Positions 55,802-58,263 of a stretch of 58,263 nt of DNA are shown piece by piece. The DNA is from Pseudonocardia sp. SCN 73-27 (GTDB lineage: Bacteria; Actinomycetota; Actinomycetes; Mycobacteriales; Pseudonocardiaceae). Numbering within the stretch: the first letter of the stretch is position 1; every line of letters starts with the position of its first letter. The notes beneath the pieces are model-generated. The model made no database searches. It was given only the letters and a program-made list of their open reading frames with translations, and was not told the origin of the DNA. Position numbers and translations under genes: made by a program. The DNA is taken from positions 1-58,263 of the forward strand of contig MEGH01000025.1 of the NCBI GenBank assembly GCA_001725415.1, in the 5' to 3' direction.

Positions 55802-56929
55802 ATGACATCGACACTCGCACCGACCACCTCTTCCACCGACGCCGACGTCCTCGCGCTCGCCGCGCACGTCGGAGCCACCGCAGCCGACCACGACGCCCTC
55901 CACGACCGCGACGCCACGTTCGTCGCCGAGGCGTACGCCGCGGCCGCCGACGTCGGCTACCTACGGCTCGCGGTACCGGCCGAGTTCGGCGGGCTCGGCG
56001 CCTCCATGCGGCAGGTCGTACTCGCGGAGGAAGAGCTGGGGGCCCGGTCGGGCGCCACCGCGCTCGCCGCCGCCATGCACCTCTACCTGAGCCTCGTCCA
56101 GTGCTGGCGGCACCGCCGCGGCGCCGCCGACGCGGAGACCGCGCTGCGCCGCATCGCGGGCGGGCTCGTCATCGCGACCAGCGGTGGGTCGGACTGGGTG
56201 TGCCCGACGACGAGGGCCACCGAGGTCGAGGGCGGCTATCGCTTCGACGGCCGCAAGACGTTCTGCAGCCAGGCGCCCGCGGCGGGCGCGATCTCGACGT
56301 CGGCGACGTTGGGCGAGGGACCCGACGCCGTCGTGCTGCACGCGACGGTGCCGTTGTCCGCGCCAGGGGTCCGGATCGTCGAGACCTGGGACACCCTCGG
56401 GATGCGCGGGACGGCCAGCCACGACGTGGTGTTCGACGGGGTGCACGTGCCCGCGGCGTCGATCACCGGGAAGCGGCCCTACGGCGTGCTCGCCGGTCCG
56501 CTGCTCGCCGCGGCGGTGCATTTCGCGCCGGTCGCCGCGGCGGCGTACCTGGGGATCGCGCGCGGCGCCGCCGAGGAGGCCACCCGGATCGCGAAGCCCG
56601 GCTCCGAACGGCTGCTCGGCGACATGCAGGCGCGGCTGCGCGTCGCACGCTGGGCGCTGCACTCCGCGGTCGCCGAGATGGGCGACGACCCGGCCGTCGA
56701 CGAGGACACCCTCGCCGCCGTCATGACGGCGAAGCGGCATGTCGTGCTGGAGGCGCGGACCGTCGTCGACATCGCGCTGGAGGTCGCGGGCGGGCGCGGG
56801 TTCTTCCGGTCCTCGCCGCTGGAGCGCGCCTACCGCGACGTCCGGGCCGGGATGTTCCATCCGCTCACCCCGGAGGACACCCTCGCGCTGCTCGGCCGGC
56901 GTGCCGCGGCGGACGTCAGCGGCCGGTGA
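55802..56929 (+). CDS. Acyl-CoA dehydrogenase-family flavoprotein
   Basis: 375 residues. LRLAVPAEFGGLGASMRQVV at the start, TSGGSDWVCPTTRATEVEGG in the beta domain and LGMRGTASHDVVFDGVHV are ACAD-family landmarks. No clear catalytic Glu; the C-terminal VAGGRGFFRSSPLERAYRDV is like DszC/SfnC-type flavin monooxygenases. So it may oxygenate a reduced-flavin-dependent substrate instead of dehydrogenating acyl-CoA. Divergent from the HxlR gene. Confidence 0.88.
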   Translation: MTSTLAPTTSSTDADVLALAAHVGATAADHDALHDRDATFVAEAYAAAADVGYLRLAVPAEFGGLGASMRQVVLAEEELGARSGATALAAAMHLYLSLVQCWRHRRGAADAETALRRIAGGLVIATSGGSDWVCPTTRATEVEGGYRFDGRKTFCSQAPAAGAISTSATLGEGPDAVVLHATVPLSAPGVRIVETWDTLGMRGTASHDVVFDGVHVPAASITGKRPYGVLAGPLLAAAVHFAPVAAAAYLGIARGAAEEATRIAKPGSERLLGDMQARLRVARWALHSAVAEMGDDPAVDEDTLAAVMTAKRHVVLEARTVVDIALEVAGGRGFFRSSPLERAYRDVRAGMFHPLTPEDTLALLGRRAAADVSGR

Positions 56930-57455
56930 CGCCGTCGACCCGTTCGCGCAGCATGTCGGCGTGACCGAGGTGGCGGGCGTACTCGGTGTGCATGTGCGCC
57001 AGCACGGCGCGCACCGACATCGCCCGCCCCCGGAAGTCGATCTCGTGGTCGAGGGGGGCGCTGGCAAGGGCGGCGTCGGCGAGCGGCAGCTCCGCGACGA
57101 ACGTGGCGACGTCGCGCTCGGCGTGGGCGGGGTCGGCGTCGTCGAAGTCGCTGTCGTCGCCGGGGCCGCCGTACAGCGGGGCGACGTCCTCGCCCGCGAT
57201 GCGCTGCCGCAGCCAGACCCGCTCGACCTTCGCGAGGTGGCGGACCAGGCCGAGCAGCGACAGCGTCGACGGGGGCAGCGGCCGCTCCGCGAGCTGCTCG
57301 GCCGTCAGGCCCGCACACACGTTGAGCAGGCAGGACCGTTGCCGGGCGAGCATCCCGAGCAGGATCGGGCGCTCGTCGCCGGTGATCGGGCCGTCGGTGA
57401 TCGGCAGGGTGGGCGGCTCGGCGGGGAACGGCGACGTCCATGTCACGCAGATCAT
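56916..57455 (-). CDS. DinB/DUF664-family protein
   Basis: 179 residues. LVRHLAKVERVWLRQRIAGE and AHMHTEYARHLGHADMLRE contain the DinB four-helix-bundle metal residues (H..., H...H). Actinobacterial relatives use mycothiol or bacillithiol as S-transferases. Starts at ATG 57455 (GTG 57461 as alternative). Convergent end overlaps the dehydrogenase gene by 14 nt. Confidence 0.85.
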   Translation of the reverse strand: MICVTWTSPFPAEPPTLPITDGPITGDERPILLGMLARQRSCLLNVCAGLTAEQLAERPLPPSTLSLLGLVRHLAKVERVWLRQRIAGEDVAPLYGGPGDDSDFDDADPAHAERDVATFVAELPLADAALASAPLDHEIDFRGRAMSVRAVLAHMHTEYARHLGHADMLRERVDGVTGR

Positions 57456-57503
57456 CTTCACGCACCGCCGATGATTTCGGGGCGCGGGCGCGGTCGTAGG
57501 AGC

Positions 57504-58145
57504 ATGACCGATGTGCGCAGCCGTGATGCCCTGTGGGACGCGATCCGGACCGAGCGGGCCGCGCTCGCCGACGACCTCGCCGATCTCGCCCCCGACGAGT
57601 GGGCGCGCCCGTCGCTGTGCGGGGACTGGACCGTCGAGGAGGTCGTCGCGCACCTGACCGCCGCGGCGAGCATCGGGCGCTGGGCGTGGATCCGCAGCAT
57701 GCTCGGCGCCCGCTACGACCCCGACGTACACAACGCCCGCCGCCTCGCCGAGCACCGCGGCGCCACGCCGGCCGAGACGCTGGCGCGGTTCCGCGCGGTG
57801 GTCGACCGTGACACCGCCGCGTCGGGGCACACCCCGGCGTGGCTGGGCGAGGTCGTCGTCCACGCCCAGGACATCAGGCGCCCGCTCGGCATCGAGCACA
57901 CGTACCCGGTCGAGTCGCTGACGGCTGTCGCGACGTTCTTCGCGGCCCGCAACTTCGCCGTCGCCAGCGGCACGGTGTCGAAGGGCCTGCGCCTGGAGGC
58001 GACGGACGGCCCCTTCACCGCGGGCGAGGGGCCGCTGGTCAGCGGCCCGACCCTCGCGCTGGTCATGGTGATGGCGGGCCGCCGCGCGTACTTGGACGAC
58101 CTCACCGGGCCGGGCGTCACGACGATCACCCAGCGGCTCGGGTGA
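57504..58145 (+). CDS. Mycothiol-dependent maleylpyruvate isomerase-like protein
   Basis: 213 residues, TIGR03083/MDMPI_N fold. PSLCGDWTVEEVVAHLTAAA, with the metal His in HLTA, and LGEVVVHAQDIRRPLGI with the second His pair. MDMPI family needs mycothiol; the natural substrate of this member is unknown. The ATG is preceded by TAGGAGC. Divergent from the DinB gene, and both are mycothiol-type S-transferase folds. Family-1 palindrome starts after 6 bp. Confidence 0.87.
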   Translation: MTDVRSRDALWDAIRTERAALADDLADLAPDEWARPSLCGDWTVEEVVAHLTAAASIGRWAWIRSMLGARYDPDVHNARRLAEHRGATPAETLARFRAVVDRDTAASGHTPAWLGEVVVHAQDIRRPLGIEHTYPVESLTAVATFFAARNFAVASGTVSKGLRLEATDGPFTAGEGPLVSGPTLALVMVMAGRRAYLDDLTGPGVTTITQRLG

Positions 58146-58151
58146 GCGAAG

Positions 58152-58184
58152 AGCCTGTGAGCGGTAATGGTCGCTATAGCGACC
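58152..58184. repeat. Family-1 palindrome, broken by an insertion
   Basis: Left arm AGCCTGTGAGCGGTAATGGT... (58152-58176, 25 nt) is intact, then TAGCGACC (58177-58184), the first 8 nt of the right arm. After it symmetry ends abruptly at TGTCGAG. Its arm is 23/25 identical to the element at 39197. Confidence 0.85.
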
Positions 58185-58263
58185 TGTCGAGTCTCGGGAC
58201 ATGTGAGACATCTGCTGTCTCAACACATCGAGGACACTGACATGCCCGCTGGTGGGCTGACCC
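58185..58263 (+). mobile_element. Probable left end of an insertion sequence
   Basis: The sequence begins TGTCGAGTCTCGGGACATGT at the precise point where the palindrome breaks. The internal dyad TGAGACA-TCTGC-TGTCTCA at 58204-58222 is followed by GAGGACACTGAC and an ATG at 58242. The TG start suits IS481/IS3-like elements. The rest is outside the window, so family and target duplication cannot be seen. Confidence 0.65.
58242..58263 (+). CDS. Possible transposase start (partial)
   Basis: ATG and six more codons (MPAGGLT) run off the end. GAGG lies 10-11 nt before it. Supported only by its place inside the inferred IS end. Confidence 0.35.

Overview
The window is a 58 kb stretch of a very GC-rich actinomycete chromosome. 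It most resembles Pseudonocardia or a close relative. The pointers are the mycothiol enzyme MscR with its partner hydrolase, an NDMA-type alcohol dehydrogenase, a GAF-ANTAR regulator, an ECF42/DGPF pair, frequent GTG starts with GTGA/ATGA overlaps, and a propane-monooxygenase-type (mim/prm) operon. There are no rRNA or tRNA genes, no CRISPR and no prophage. The genus call is inference.

Layout. 1-5.3 kb holds the 3' part of citrate synthase, a photolyase, a sunset-domain membrane protein and an ABC exporter pair. 5.4-15.1 kb is the functional core: a divergent AcoR/MimR-type activator, then mimA, mimB, mimC, mimD, a dedicated GroEL and an amidohydrolase-like protein. MimA and MimC form the diiron hydroxylase, MimB should pass electrons from NADH, MimD is the coupling protein, and the extra GroEL probably folds MimA. 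mimB is interrupted by an in-frame TAG exactly between its [2Fe-2S] and FAD/NAD domains. That is the most consequential observation here: a recent knockout, a natural split, or an error.

15-30 kb holds an MHS symporter, a cyclotransferase-like protein, mtnA with an MFS exporter, mscR with its MBL hydrolase, a crotonase, a broken DUF3224 gene, fumarylacetoacetase, a thioesterase/cupin pair, a small zinc-finger gene behind a LexA box, and a MerR-controlled fadA-fadB beta-oxidation operon. 30-41 kb holds DedA, a GCS2 ligase, GAF-ANTAR, a membrane acyltransferase, an ABC pair, a UPF0718/TIGR03943 pair, a small kinase, ECF sigma/anti-sigma and NDMA-ADH. 41-44 kb has a deletion scar joining an MFS tail to a LysR-like tail, then a TetR / cold-shock / desaturase / cold-shock module. 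44-58 kb has GlsB, the ECF42/DGPF pair, two paralogous EamA exporters flanking a RidA gene, TrmO, VOC, an FAD oxygenase, a STAND-type ATPase regulator, an Asp/Cys-rich small protein, a diguanylate cyclase, and oxidoreductase and mycothiol-S-transferase-like genes.

Two families of long intergenic palindromes recur just downstream of stop codons. Family 1 lies at 19965, 39197, 41232 and 58152. Family 2 lies at 857, 931 (decayed) and 29543. They probably end transcripts. The last family-1 copy is cut after 8 nt of its right arm by what looks like the left end of an insertion sequence running off the window.
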